A stretch of DNA of 64,000 nt. It comes from Ulva prolifera. Taxonomy: Eukaryota; Chlorophyta; Ulvophyceae; Ulvales; Ulvaceae. The DNA lies in the NCBI GenBank assembly GCA_023078555.1, contig CM041201.1, positions 6,641,172 to 6,705,171 on the forward strand, read 5' to 3'. Of this stretch, positions 23,001 to 38,000 are shown piece by piece (positions within the stretch are counted from its first letter, which is position 1; each line of letters opens with the position of its first letter). Under the pieces are notes generated by a model that had not been told where the DNA came from, made no database searches, and saw only the letters and a list, made by a program, of their open reading frames with translations. The translations under genes and the position numbers were made by a program.

Positions 23001-26000
23001 GCATCTGCAGGCAGGCAAGATGTTGGACTGCGAGAAGCCCGCGGACCTGGGCAGAGATGCAGCTCATGGCGCTACGTATCAGGATAGCAGCTGGACAGGC
23101 GGATTCTGTGAAGTCTGCACGTGGCAGGGGGGGGGGGGGGGGGGGCGTACAAGGTCCTTCTGACTCTGCTCCATGCCTCGGCCCTTGGCGATGTCCTGGG
23201 CGTGCTTCTCCGCCTTGGCGGCGCAGAGCTTGCCCCAAACAAGCCACGACTGTGCATCTGCATCATGGATGTGCAGAGCTGTGAAGTACAACTGCGCTGC
23301 CTGCTCCGCGTTGTCATCCATTGCCTCAAAGAGCATGCCCTGCAGCCGGAACATCGCGGCCTGCTGCTCCGTTGGGAAGTACTCCAGGTTGGTGTTGTTG
23401 ATCAGCGTCAGGCCCATCGCCTGGTGGTCCTTTGCATCGACGTACGCCTTGCACTGCTCCTGGATTTTAGTGAACGCCTCGGACACCTCCATGGTGGGGT
23501 AGCGGTACATGGTGTTGATGACGTGGTTGGCGAGCATCGGCAGGCCATGCTTGCGGGCGGCGCGGGCCATGATGTTGACCGACCTACTCTTGTCTCGAAA
23601 GCCGAGGCTGTACAGGTTGGCGTTGTTCTGCTCGAGCGGCATGAAGTACTGGATCATGAAGTCGTAGATAATGCTGCGCCAGTGCACGATCGTCGCCCAG
23701 TGGAGCATGCTGTCGTGCGCGCTCGGCAGGCGTAGACGCCATGTCTCACATGTGTCCCACATCGCACTGAATTGGGCGTCCGGTGGCTGCACAGACACCC
23801 TCACCAGCTTCAGCACGTACTGCAAAAGCTCTTGCGGCAGTGGACCAGGCCCCTGCCCCACTACTGCCATGCTGTCCGCACCATCAACGCAAGATGGAAA
23901 TGGGACTGTGGACTGTTTTGCCAAGTGCACTGATCGCGCTTACAGATGCGGCGACTTTAGGCATGCACCCTTGACTGCAAAACGGAAACGGAGTAAACAT
24001 GCGACTTGTGGAGTGGTGGGATCGATGCGCACTGGCTGTGTGTTGCCAGCGAAGAGGTGCTTGATCTCCTGTACGACCTTGGCGCCCTCATTCACCTCCA
24101 CAAATTGGCTGGTCTTCTGGAGCATCGCAATGCGCGCGTCGATCGCGGTGCTGGGCAGTAGACTCCACTCGTGCTGCAGACGCTGCGTCACGATCTTGGT
24201 CTGCGCAAAGAGCTCATGGCTGCGATCGGACAGTGCAAGTGAGTAGCATGCCGCGATGCCGTTCTCCGGCGTATCCCCCAGCGATGCACTCTTGATCGTC
24301 GCCGCCAGCTGGTCTTGCATGCTCAGCCGCCACTCGCACTCGACCTTGAGCTGTGGGTTACCGCATGAGGTGGCCACCTGGTGCAGCTCGTCCCACCTGC
24401 ATGCATCAGTCCATTGATCCAGTGAAAACATCTCCCCATGTGACTTTGTGGAACATCACGGCAACACAGGACGCGGAAAGGTTTCCCCGCACCGATTGAG
24501 CTGCTTCATGCACAAGATCCACTCTTCAATGTTGAGCTGAGCCTTTCCAGAGTTGTGCTGCGGGGGCGTGCCCTGCAGCTGGGTGGAGGCAGACGCCTGC
24601 TGGTACATCTCCGCATAGAAGCGGTTGAGTTGTGCGAACGAAGATGCGGCCTCCGGCCAGTGCCCCAGCTGCACCAGCGTCAGAGCATTGCCCAGCTGCC
24701 TGTCGTGCTCTGACAAGCCCGGTTGCTGCTCGTTTGAGCTCTCGCCACCCCTGTCCTGGGGCTTCGGGACTCGGCAGCATCTGTAAGCATGCACATACTC
24801 TGCATACGCTCAAGCACCAAAACCGGGCGAGAACTTGGAGGTGCAGCGCTCACGATTTCGAGTGAGGACATCTCCTCTGATAAGGCACATCGCGAACCGC
24901 ATAAACATGTGCATGAAGTGTCACGTCAGGCACCTGAAGGTAGTGCCGCATATAGGTTGACGCCAGAAAACGGCAAAAGTGTGTTCAGCCTGATGTGCAG
25001 CGTCTGATCATGAAGTATCGGTAGAGCACAACAGCGACGAAGGAGATAGGGACAGCAGGAGGCCACGCACCGTGCTTTCCAGATGCCATATGCAAGGTCC
25101 TGCTCGTGAGCAGCCTTGCAGAGGTCAGTCAGGGCATGGAAGTGCCGTGGCTCGTCCGGGGAGATGAGGAGGTGCGACTCCAACATGGCGATGCCAATGT
25201 GCCAGGATGCATGGCACTTGCCAAGGAACTTGATCATCTCGGGTGCAATCTTGGGCTGTGGATGGAACATGTGAACAGCGTCCATGAGAACCTTCATCAC
25301 CCTGATGTGGTTCAGAGCCTGCACCGGAAACATGTGTTGCGAAAGAAGACTGCACTCCACTCTGCATGACTGTCTGCAAAAGGTGATCATTTATGATTGT
25401 ATGCACTGCTGAAAGCGATCTGCATGGTGGTTGCTTGCAGCTGGGGCGGAGGAACAAGGACATGTGCTGTATAACACACGACTGTAACTCTCAAGGTATC
25501 AGTGTCAGTGCACAAGCATCACATTCTGCGGCGACGCCAGGCCATGGGCATACCTTGGAGCTGGGCACCGCGCGGTTGACTTGGCTGGGATGCATCTCTG
25601 TAGACCCTGGTTCATCAAATGCCTTGTCAGACATCTTTGTCAGCAGATGCACCACTGGCCGCGCCAGCTGAAGCTGGTCCTGCTGTTCGCAAGCTGCCCA
25701 CAGCATGGGCAGGATGCAGACAAAGAGGTGCCGTGCGATGCGGTCGTCCGCACATCCGCACTCGTACATTGCCGTCACCAGCTGCGCCACCTTCCCGCTG
25801 GCAGCCTTGTGCAGGTATTTTGCATAGTGCTTGACCAGCTCCTGCAGGTGCAAGTGCGGACGTTGAAGCACACTGCCCGAGAGGTGTCCGGACACAGCTA
25901 CCCACGCGAAGCTTGACAGCAGGGTTGACATGAAGGAGTGTAATGCGGTGAACAGCGCCTGCAGTGACCCATGCGCAGCAATGCATTGTGAAAGATCGCC

Positions 26001-29000
26001 CTGTGCTGGAGCAGCACATAGTCCCCACCCCGCTAATGTGGCCACAACAACGTTGGCATTCATCAGGCTCACAAGCGGTGGAGAGCAGTCCGCACATTTG
26101 CAGTGCCCGTGAGCTCTGGTGCAGACACATCCGCAGGCAATGCTGGCATCTGTTCGCTTGCGGCCGGCCCCAAAGGCTCCAGGGCCCCTGATGCGGACCT
26201 CCCAGACGGCTCCGGCTTTATTGACGCTGACACGTCGTCCAGCGCGGCCTCCTGCTTGACCTCTGCTGGACGTGACTCCACCGGCACCACGGGCACTCCT
26301 TGACAGGCGGTCTTCGCCATCAGCAGGCGGCGGTCGGTGTCCAGCAGCGTAAGCATGAGGCCGAGCGCGTGACGGACCCAGAAGTTGTGGGCGTTGTTTA
26401 TCCATGCCTGCTCCCGCACAATGAACAGCAGCCGCTCGCGCCGCGTCTCCCCCATCTTGCGGTCATACATGTCGCGGAATTTTGCACGGATGATGGCATC
26501 TTCCGACCCGAGGCCCGACCCAAGATCATGCTCAATCTGGAAGGCCTCCTCTGCCAGCGACGCCGGATACTTGCCACCTGCGCATTCGTAGCAATCTTCA
26601 AACTGCTCAGCTCAAGCACGACTTTGCACAGATCATGGCAGCTTCTCTCACACACAACAGTGGATATGCGAGGCATGTAACGTGGCAGCAATCATCGATA
26701 CCACGCTACTCCGCAGTAGAGTGAGCCGCCACAGGCAGCTGCGGCAATGGCAGGGTATGACTTCACAGACACCAAGGTGGCATAGAACACCGCTTGAGTC
26801 AGGGAACATCTGGCAAAGTTGAGATAGCATCACGCGCTGCCACAATGACCCTGAGCACTGTGTCAGTCTAGCAAACATACCTTCATTGACACAAATGCGG
26901 TACAGCAGCTGCTCGATATCGCGCGTCCATGGAGGTGCAAAGCCGAATTGCGTCTGCATGTGGCGCGCCGCCTGCGCCACAAAGCGCAGCACCTGCGCCG
27001 ACCGCTCGTCCCGTAGCACCTGGCCCAGCGTGGTCTGCATCATACGGTCCATCAGGCTGAAGATGTGCGTCACGATCTCCGGCGCCATCTCGGGGGGCAT
27101 CTTGACGTTCACAAACACCTTGAAGATGTTTTCGATCGAAGTCACCAGCTTGTTGACCGCGTCCGTGCTCATGGCGCTGACAGTCAGCATCACATTGTCG
27201 CGCTGCATGAGCGTCTGCAGCAGTCGGAAGGTGTGCAGGAAGCCCCCGGCCTTCAACGGCAGCTCCGGCGAAAGCATGGGCACAAGGTCGCGGTGTGAAG
27301 ACCCGATTGTGCGCAGGAACTGCGCAAACACATGGTAGATCGCAGGCAGCATGCGCGCCAGCTCCAGCACCTGCTCGGTCTGGCCGCCCGCCGTCAAAAC
27401 TGCATCCAGGATGTGCAGCGCAATCACCACAGGGGCCTTCAACACGATGCCGGTCTTGCCGACGCTCTCCGTGATGACCCCTGGGTCTGAGTGCTCGGCC
27501 ACATGCTTCAGCTGCTGCATCATGCGGTGCATGACCTCGCTGTGGAACTGCGCGCGGCCGGCTGTCTGGTCACCCGCGTGGCTGTCTGATCGCAGCACCC
27601 GCACAAGCGAGCACAGGTCTGCCACCATCGCCATGTCAGAGCTCTTGAAGACCAGAGGCAGACGCTTGCAGGTGAACGCAAGCACCTCATCGAGCAGGCC
27701 TGGGGCGCGGGGCGCGGTTGCTGCGATGTGGAGTAGAGTACTGATCATCGACAGCTGCGTCTCGGGGCTGTCCTGCACCTCCTTCATCGTCTTTTGCATC
27801 ACCGGTAGCACCCGGATGGCCGCCGTCGGCAGCAATTCGTGCAGCTCCTTGACTGCCAGCATCGCGCGAGCCCAGATCTTGGCAGAGTTCTGGTTGTCCA
27901 TGGAGCGGTTGTTCTGCACTTTCGGCCTGGAGCCGTGGCGGTCGGTGCAGAGGCCGATGCGCACAAAGATGTTGAACAGCATCTCCTGGGACACGCGCGG
28001 AAGCTTCACAGCATCGAGCCGAGCAGCCGCCTCTGCTGTACCGGGCTCGACCTTTGGCAGCGAGCCTTCGGGCTGTTCATCGGCAGCTGCAGCACCTTCA
28101 GCTGGCTCCTCGCATGGCACCCCTGCAAACATCACAGGATATTACATTCCATCCTGACATCAATTAGACCCAACTGGTCCACAGCAAGGATGCACTGTTG
28201 CAGGAGAGCACTCCAAGCAGCATCAGCACAGCAGTGGACTGCAACGCACTGTGCAACAGGAAGCCAAACTGGCAGCCGTGTGCGAGGCCCTTCACGAGAT
28301 GAGTCAGGCTGGTCAGGAGGAGCACACCTCTGGTGACATCTGCAGATGCATCAGTGCGCTGGCGGGCGCCGGCCCGCTGGGAGGTGTCTGGATCACTGGT
28401 ACGCGGCCTCTTGCTGCCGGCAGGCGCCGGCAGTGCATCACATGGGCGGCCGGCAAAGAGGTTCCGAAGCCAGTGCACAATGCACAGGCCCATCTCCACA
28501 ACTACGGGCCAGTTCTCCATCCCCGAAGTTGCTGTGCTGATCATGCGCTGCATGCATGCAATGAGCTGCGTGTCAAGGTGCGCCATGTGCGGGTAGAACT
28601 GGTCGGCGTAGCTGATCACGATCCGCCACACGTGGGCAATGCTCTGGCACATTGTCGCTGCACACATTCCCTTTGTCAGCACTTGCCATTGTTATACCTA
28701 GCCAATGGGCAATTCCACAACAGGATCACGCATGTCGACTCAGTAGCTCAGCGGACGAAAGCGGGTGTGTGCTGCCTCCAAACCAGGGCAGCAATCAGCA
28801 AAGCACGCGTCATTGCTGCACTTGACCAGGTGCCCATACAAAGAGGCGGGCAATGGAGTCGTACCAGGGGGGTTCAAGGACTCTAGCTGGTCCATGATGG
28901 TCTTGCGCACATAGTTGACATACGTCGGCCCCATTGGCCCGTCCTCATTCCCGACAGACACATTGTACACATCCATGTATGGCAGCATCGTGTGCACAGC

Positions 29001-32000
29001 TTCGAACAGGAGCACGTGGTCGTGGTCTGTCGCGGCGGTGCGCAGCAGCGTGACATAGAAGTGCAGCAGGTGCCGGTTCAGGCGCTTGCGCATGCTCTGG
29101 TTGTTGAGGGGCAGAATGAGGTTGAAGTACTTGGCGGCAGTGAGGAAGGTGATGTCCACGAGGACCTCCTCATGGCGCATACGCAGCACGTTCCAGCACA
29201 GCTCCATGACGTGCTTGCAGTGCTTTGACCACCGGGTAGCTGGTATGCTCTCCATGACGAGCTGCAGAGCACGCTGCGCCTCGCACATGCAGCGGATGTG
29301 GTTCTGCACAAACAGGTTGCTCAGAGCTGAGTACCTGTACGTAGACAGGACAGGACAGCATGTCTGCACCCACTTGGGGCCACAGCCGTATTTGCAAAGG
29401 TGATGCATGACACAGGCTTCTACACTTTGAATCGGTAAACTAGGCAGCAGCAGTCACGTTTGGCATCTACACGTGCCAGACGCAGGCGATAGCAATGATC
29501 AGCAGCAGCAGGAATTCAGGTACGTGCATGCAGACTTTCCGTGGCTAGACGGCCCCTCTGCCAACGTTCCGGTCCACAACAGCACGCGAGCAGACGAATC
29601 AGTCCAGACAGCAGCAGGAGCGCACATCGGGCAAATGCTGCTCAACCTGCTTGGCGCTCTGCTGCGAGCACACAGCCTGGAAGACCACATCCACAAGGTC
29701 ACCCTGAAGCATGTCGGGGAGCGAGCCCTTGTCATGTGCATGCTTGAACAGTGGAATAATGATGTGGCGTAGCATCACCGACTTGTCACACTCCGGCCAC
29801 TGGTCGGAGTTCAAGTTCTCAAACATGTAGCGCACGAGGCTTGACTGCTGGTCAATGCTGTAATCGGTGATGAGTTCTTCGGACGCATATTTTATGAGGA
29901 ACAGCTTGTCACTGCTGGCCTGCAGCATACGCCAAGGGATCATTGCTGCGCCACGAAGATGACCCAGGAACTGATGTTGGTCATGATCACTGCCGCATAT
30001 TTCCCGGTGATGGAAAAGAGACGTGGCAGCTGAAGGCACCAGCGACGCATAGCGGCAGCCAACACAGACAAGATGGTGAATGGTGACCAAACAGGACCTC
30101 CAATAAGCACAAGGTCGCTCTTACGGTCACGGCAAAACATATGCACCTCCACTCACACACCACAGTGCCACCGACAGGAACAGAGTGGCGTAGGAAAGCA
30201 CCCGATGACCCAAGATACTGAAGAGGTCGCAGATGCGCCAGAGCTCACTCCGGCACCGGTCGATGTATGACAGCACGAGGCGTGCAATCATTGCGCTCTC
30301 GCCATGCTCACGGCAGCCAGCTGTAGGCGCCGCTCCGAGCCGAGCAGCACGCGCGGGCACCTTCCACAGCGCAAGAACTTTTGGCCAGAGAGTCGCCTGC
30401 TCCTGCAGCCACCCAGGCCGGCGTTCCACGATCGCTGCCATCAGCCTCAACACCCGTAAGCTGCTCTCATCCAGGTGCTTTGTGACCGGACCCCCAATGT
30501 CGCGCGCCAGATGATCCAGAATCGCCTCCCATAGCGGAGCGCTAGCACAAACAGCGTCAAGCAGCTCTTCGCCCGCATCATGGAGTGCGAGGTCATAAAG
30601 GAGCCAGAAGTAGTCGGGTTTGAACAGACGGGCATCGTCCATGCTGAGGAAGTAGTGTGCCGACTCCTTAAGGTGGCGGCAGAGGAAGCGCAGCAGCGGC
30701 GGCCGCAGGTTTGACCAAAGCTTGAAAGACGAAAGGCTCTGAGATGGTGTATCTTGCAGCATTTGCTTCTCTAGCACCTGAACATCATCATACATGCTTG
30801 CCACACGATCTCAGAAGGCAGCTAGCTGCGTGTCACTATGATCCACGCATGCACCAACAGTAGATGCACTTGTGTGCACCTACTTCAGTAGATTTCGCCG
30901 GGCCAGGAGTACGCATGATTGTGGCCATGACATCCTGCCATCTGGACAAGACCTGTGATGCAGATGTACCCGAGGCCACACAGACGCACAGGGCTACAGT
31001 GGCATGCTGCAATGTCAGCAGAGAAGCCAGTAGCTGGTCAGAGTCTCACCTGCTCCAGCTCAATCGTGAGCACCACGAGGCCGTGTCGGTCACGCTCGCC
31101 ACTCTTGGCGGTCTGCAGAAGGTCTCTGCTTGACGGGGGCAACAAGTGGAACAGGTCCAGCACCGCCGGCGGCACCTTGAACTCATCGCCAACACACCAG
31201 CTCTTGGGCAGGGGGATGTCCTCGCCCATGGAGCGCATGATATCTGATGGCTTCATCCAGCTGTTCAGATGGTACACAAGCGCAAGCCCAAGCTCATCTG
31301 GCGCCCAGGCGCCGGCAAGCTGAAGCATACGGTGAAGGCCTGCGATGAAGCCTGTGCTGTTGAGGCGCTGCGCGACAAAGATTGGTGCAGTATCGGGCAC
31401 CGACAAGTCTGGCGATTGTGCTACGCCAATCTCATGCATTGCTGTCGACAAAGCCTTCAACAGCTTAGACTTGAGTTCCTCGTCAGCAACAACCTCATCC
31501 TTGACCTTCATGAGTGCATCGAAGCTCTGCATAGATCCGCGAAATTAGCGTTACCACATATCAAGTCACTGGGGAAACCCCTACACAAGGCCTTTTGCCC
31601 TGACACGAACCTGAGTACTCAGTGCCAACATATTGAGCAAGGGTGCAAGCCAGGCTCAGTCCACTGGGTCATGCACAACAGTCAAAACCAGGCTCTAGCT
31701 AGTGCATGTTAGCACTGGTGCAGAGCATGCAAACGCAACATGCAAGCGCACGAGAATCGCCATCGCCACAATCCCGCACCTTTTCCGCGAGATCTTGGCT
31801 TTCATGCCGAACAAGTGGGGCCAGGACATCCACGATTTCCATCAACAGCGGTCTGCTGCTGGAGGCGTGCCGCCAGATGGGCTGTAGCAAAATAGCACAA
31901 AGAAAATCGAGGCATGCGGCTCTCAGCTTGTCGCACGGCTTCAGCTGTGTCATGTTGTCTCGGCTCACAATGAACATCTGCATAGTGTTTCCCAGGTTGT

Positions 32001-35000
32001 ATAACCTGCCTAATGATCGTGGCCCGACACATTCAGGTGTATATGTGGCAGGGAAACGTCCAACATAGTAGAGTTTCTCAACATGGGAGACAGCTGAGGC
32101 GATCATTCTTGTATGGCCAGAGTGTACTGATTTCTATCGGACCAATTCTCCACGATGGATGATTTGCGCAACACCCTCCAGGTTACGGTACTTACATGAT
32201 CGCAATTTTTGAGAGAAAAGGTCCGTTGCGGGACTTCATCTCTGTACACATGTCAGACAGACCATACCCTGACCAGATCTTCATCAGACATGTGCATGAT
32301 GCGGAGCGCCTCCTTGACACACTCATTTACACAGGACGGATCCTGGATGACGGTCGGTGTGATGCGTGCGTATGCCGCCAAGATCTGAGCATTGCTGATG
32401 GCGCTGCGGACGAGGATGATGCGCTGCATCTGACCTGTGCGCTTCTGCAGCACATGTCTGTGTCAGAGGCCGCCAAAAGGTGCAATGGTAGAGCAAGCCA
32501 CGGTGTATGGCATACAAAAGCACGGTGCACAGTGCAGCCGACACGAAGCTCAGTCTCTCGCTGATGCTGCGAAGAGTGCATGCATTGATACTCAAGCAAG
32601 TGTGTGGGTGCTGGAACCAAGGAAAACATACCGCCTGAGAACTGTACTTGAAGAAGATTGAGAGGGAGGGGAATGAGATATGTGGCTCTTGGAGTCGCTC
32701 CCCAATAACATCTGTAGGCGTCAGGCCAAATTGCGTGTAGAGCTCACCGAGGATGCCTACACCTGCGTCCCTCAGCGTGGGGGCGCCGAATTGTGAAAAC
32801 AGCGATGTGGCGATCTGGTCAAGCAGCCCAGATACGTCGTAGTCCTCCTGCACGGGCATGTATTCTTCAAGTGGCAGGACTTCACGGAGAGAAGAGCATC
32901 ACAAAGCTTATCTGTGCAAATGAGAATCGTGAGCGTGTCAGCAAATTGAGATGGGAGGCATATGAGCCCGACACTGACGATGGAGCTGATTTGGCCTGAA
33001 AAATCAATCTATTAATCTGCACAGGATGGACGCTTAGATGGCACCCACACCAGTACACTGACGGGTGGCGGCGCTTTGTCACTGTCCCCTTCCATGACCT
33101 CTGGATGCCCCTTGTGCCCAGGCGGCACGATGCTGCGCACGATTTTGACCGCCAGATCCTGCAGAATCCCCTGCATGGAGGTGATCTCCTTGGTCGCATG
33201 CTCGGGCAGCGCAGCCAAGACCCGGTTGAACGCGCCGCACAGCTGTGGCGCCCATGGCTTGATGTACACGCCTGGAAGCCGCTTGATGAGGACTCCCAGA
33301 CCGGCAGCGCCACCAATCCGAGCAGCCCACGAGTCCCCATAGCATGTGTGCAGCACAAATGCCATGAGATCATCAAGCACCGCTGGCAGAGATGCCTGCA
33401 GGGAGGGCGGTGTCAGCGGCAGCTGGAAGCGAAGCTTGGAGGCCGAGTCTAGGGCAGCACGCGGCTTTTGTGCCGGAGGCGGCCCCATTGCCTTCGAGCC
33501 GTCATCACGCGGCCCGTCCTCCGAACGGCCATTGCCCCCAGCGCTGCCAGCTGCAGCCGATGCACTGCCGGCCTGCTTCATATCGTACTTCTCGTCGACG
33601 TCCAGCTTCGCGGTGGCCTCCTCTGCAGCACTGCCTGCAGGTCGTGCTGCTGCAAGCGACACAATCGAATCCACCAGCACCTCCAGTGCATGGCACGCAG
33701 CAGCTGTCTCTGCTGGGCGTTCTTGGACCAGTGCCGTGGCGAAAGATCGCACTGCAACAAGCATATTCAGATGGGTCATCCCGAACCGAGACTGCGGAGG
33801 TGATCGTGGTGGCGTCGAGCTCCAGCAGCCTGCGATTCCGAGCTCTTGCTGTGAGCTGGCCTTCCGCAGCACAAACACGAGCGACACGTGTGTTGCAATG
33901 GCTCGCACATACGCTTTTGCCTGGTCTGCGAGCTCCGAGTCACTGCAGAAGATGATGGCACCGATGATCATGTCCTGCATGCATCACACAGCCCTGTCAG
34001 CACATCCAGCTGAGGCATTCTGCTCAGGGTTCCCACCGCTGCACGTATCGGCATAATCCAGACGCAGCAGAATTGTGCGCACCTCCAGCCGCTGCTCTTC
34101 TGCAATATACTGTGTCACTGGCTTGGAGCCTGGCATCGAGGCTTGCGCTGGGGCCGCTGACTCGGGCGAGCGAAGCATGTTCGAAATCTTGCCCTCCAGG
34201 TAGTCTGCGGACACGCCGGTGTACCCATCCAGCTGCAGGACGCGATTCAAGCATGACTCCACGAATTGGAAAGCATGCTCCCGGACATCCTTTGTCGCGT
34301 TCGAGATCGCAGACGTGCGCTCCCGCACAAGGAACTGCAGACAAGCGTCCATCGGGACGACACACGACGTACTGGGCTTGAAGAAGATGACCGGCCGCAG
34401 GCCATGCTCGTTGTTCGTGTGGTTCTCCATCTGCTGGGGGCCATTGATGTGCTGATAGCTGCGTCCCCCGAGCTTCCCCAACAATTGCAGCGCCCCGTTC
34501 CCAAATCGTGCATGGGTGACATACCCAGTGAGAGCCTCCAACAGCTCTGGCATGATCCCCTGCACATAGCTCAGTCTCAGTCACTTTCCTGGTACCGCGC
34601 GGTCAAACATCGCATGCACATGCATCCCCTGAGCACGGCTGCATCGAGCGCAATGACGTGCAGGCATGGCACAGACAGACTGGATTTACATGCCTTCATG
34701 CGTGGCTCCAGGAAGGAAGGAGTGAGCGAGTCTGTCCAGTGCTCCATCACGCTGAATGCTTGAAGCACCACTTCAGGATTCTCTGACTGGAATGCCATCA
34801 GGAGTGGCTTGGTGAGGTTACCGAGCTTGTCCTGTTCAATGAGGTCCTTGAGGTCACATGGCAGGCGCATCAGCAGCTCCACCACGTAGTCCTTCGTTGT
34901 GGTTCCACCAAGGGGGCCCTTGAGCAGCTCCAGCAGCAGGTGCAGCATGCGCGCAGTCACGTTGTTGACAAGCAGGTGGTCGATCAGCATGCGGTGCACT

Positions 35001-38000
35001 TGCATTGGCTTGATTGTCACGATCTTGCAGGCTAGTCGCAGAATCGTGAGGTAGCAGTTGAACGACGAGCGCGTGCGGATGTTGTCTAGGCATCCCACCA
35101 CGAGGTCATGGTATGTCGGGATGATCGGCTGCAGGTGCATCTGCACACACACCACACACACTGAATTTCCTACATATCTAGATAACAGCACGCAAGGCCA
35201 CAAGCAGCACTGGAAATCCAGTGTCCATCCCTGATAGATGCGGCACCCGCAACATCAAATGCACACGCACATCAACAGCTGCGCAAAGCAGCATTTGCAT
35301 TGTCTGCGGCGATGCCGCCCTATCCGGTGAAGTACAGATTTACTCAGCCATACGCTCAACGGGAATTGACAGCTCCGGACACTCCGGACTGCGTGCCCTG
35401 CTGTGTCTGAGTTAAAACGGGGTATGTGGCCGCGTGCAGGCCCGGGTCGTACCTCGGTGAAGGTGACATCTGTGAGGCGCTTCAGGGCAAGCTCGCAAAG
35501 CCTGATGGTGATGCTGGTACGCCTGTCCATGCTGTCCGATAAATTGTTCAACTCATTGTAGGTGACATGCTGCAGGATGGCATGCAGGATAGCGCTGTGC
35601 TTCTGCAAAATGGCGGGCCTGGGGTTGTCGCGGCCCGACTTGAGCATGTGTGGGAGCAGCATCATCACGTGGTCCTCCTCCAGGATAACATCAAAGAAAA
35701 TATTGAAGCGATTGAAAAGCATGTCCGCAAAGACGTTGTAGTTGAGGGTCAGCATGAGTTGCGCGAAGTGCTCAGCTCTGCAATCAATCAATCATCAGGT
35801 CAGCCATGTCAGGAGCACGAGAAGAGGCACAAATGAAGTGGTGCAGTGGACCTGACCACAACCTGAAGCATCAGCTGGGACAGGACTGATGCCCAGACGG
35901 CATGTCCTTGCCAACTCCGCAGATGTATGAGCATCATGCACAAAACTGCTATCAACTACGCACATCGATGCATGCCCAAGCACTGTATGAGATTGTATCT
36001 ACAGCAAGGTGGCCAATGGGATCGCACATTGGGGTGGCCTGGGCAACAGATGCCTGGGTATTGACAATTTTGATACATTGCCCCGCTGCATGTAAACCAG
36101 CACCAAGGAGCCGAAGCTCCTCAGGTGTGAGGCTGGGAGCGCTGCTGCTCTCAATGGCCGCGACTTTGTTGAGGCCAGACAGGGCCACAGTGAGCGTGCG
36201 CAGGCACATCCCAGACACGGACCTCACCATGTCAAGGTCCTTTGAGGGCTCACTGCGCGAAGGCAGCACATTGCTAGCCATGGTACTGACAGTCCCCACC
36301 CATGCATTCTTCACGCCGACTGTTCGTGCAGTAGTCTCCCCGGCACTGCCCGCCTGCTGGGCGGCCTTGACCCTTGCCATCACGAGAGATCCCTGCATTC
36401 AGATGTGCATGCAAGCCTGTGCACCCTCTTCTAGCAAACAGTCCGGCTCAGACCATGCAGCGGTGAACATGATGCATGTGGAGCAATGAATGAAAGCCAT
36501 GCATCTGAGTGTACAGATATCCATGGTACAGCACGCTACACCACACTGAGCATTGAGCACGATGTCGGCATCTTGTGGATCTACCAGAACGCGCCAAGGC
36601 AGATGGGGCACACAACGGGCATCAGAGCAACAGGATATTCAGGGATGCGCACCTGGTAGGCGAGATACTCGAGCTTCCGCAACAGGCCCCGCAGGCACAG
36701 AGAGAACAGCCTCCGGCATCCAGGATCAATGTCCCGGATGGAAGCCTGCCCACGGATAGCCGCACACTGTGTCTCTAGCAGCTTGTGCACGAGATCAACA
36801 CTGCGCACTTGAGCAGCCAGGCTGAGGCTGTCATCGAGAAGATCACCAACGTACACCTCCAGCAAAGTGTTCATCTGCTGAACTGATAGGCTGGTGCGAG
36901 CCAGGTTGACAACGTCGTTTATCAGCATGCGTGCATAGACTTGATGACTGTCCACACGCTGCCGGGCAAACAGCCGGCCGCTGTCGATGAGGTCTAGCAG
37001 GCGGCCACGGATGTGCTGTGAGAATTGGTGCTCGTGCGGGAGCTTTAGACCCGAGAGCAGAATCGAGCGCGCATGCAGCAGGAGGTCGCGGTTGGTGGAG
37101 GCTGCCACTGGGGCCGTGTGCAGGATGCGGATGATGTGGTCGACAAGCTCGGGCGAGTCTGTTGGGGCGCAGGCAAGCTTCGAGGGACTCAGCAGCACAA
37201 CCAGCTGCAGCAGCCGAGTTTGCAGGGAGGCAAGGTCCTCACATAGATGACTGTATGTGGCACCCAGAACACCATGTGGCGGCAGCTCCGTGTACTGGAT
37301 GGACATGCCCCGCAGCAGCAATGGCCACAGCTGAGCTCCGAGAACCTTGGCAACCTGATGTTGCGAGGTGAGGCAATTGGTCACTGCACGTGTCTTCTGG
37401 TGAACAATGACATACATGTGGTAGCATCTACAATGCTCTAGCATCTGAATGACTGGGGCACTGACATGATATGGGGATATGGGAGGCCAGCTGTCTACCA
37501 GAGATACAGCAGATCCTGTGAAAGGAGCGGTCCACACCTGCAATGTGCATCTCGAATAGCACCTTGATCGATGCTGTCGCCGGAATATGGGTGCCGTCTT
37601 GAGTCTTGCTGTCGCTGTGGCGGCTCTTTGATGGGTTGTCAATCCTTTCCTTCTGCTGAGCTGCAGCATTGCTCAGCTTCTGTTGCCAAAGAGCAGGCAA
37701 ACCGTCCAGCCTCTGCATAGCACACGGCATTGAATATGCTCTCCCCCCTACCTTGCGTCTCTCCGGTGTCTAGTGCAGATGATGTCAAGGAAACGCACAT
37801 TTATGAAGTACTTGACAACCTTCTCCACCTGTGATTCATACACAGGGCCGGACTGACAATGATGAGCAATTGAACGCCTCAACTTGATCAAGTACGACAG
37901 TGTCTTACTGCAGATCTTCGCGTTTGCTTCATTTTCTTTGCTGAGCGCTGCGAAGCACAGGTCGAACATCACACACGACAGCCTGTCAGTCCTGGGGTCC

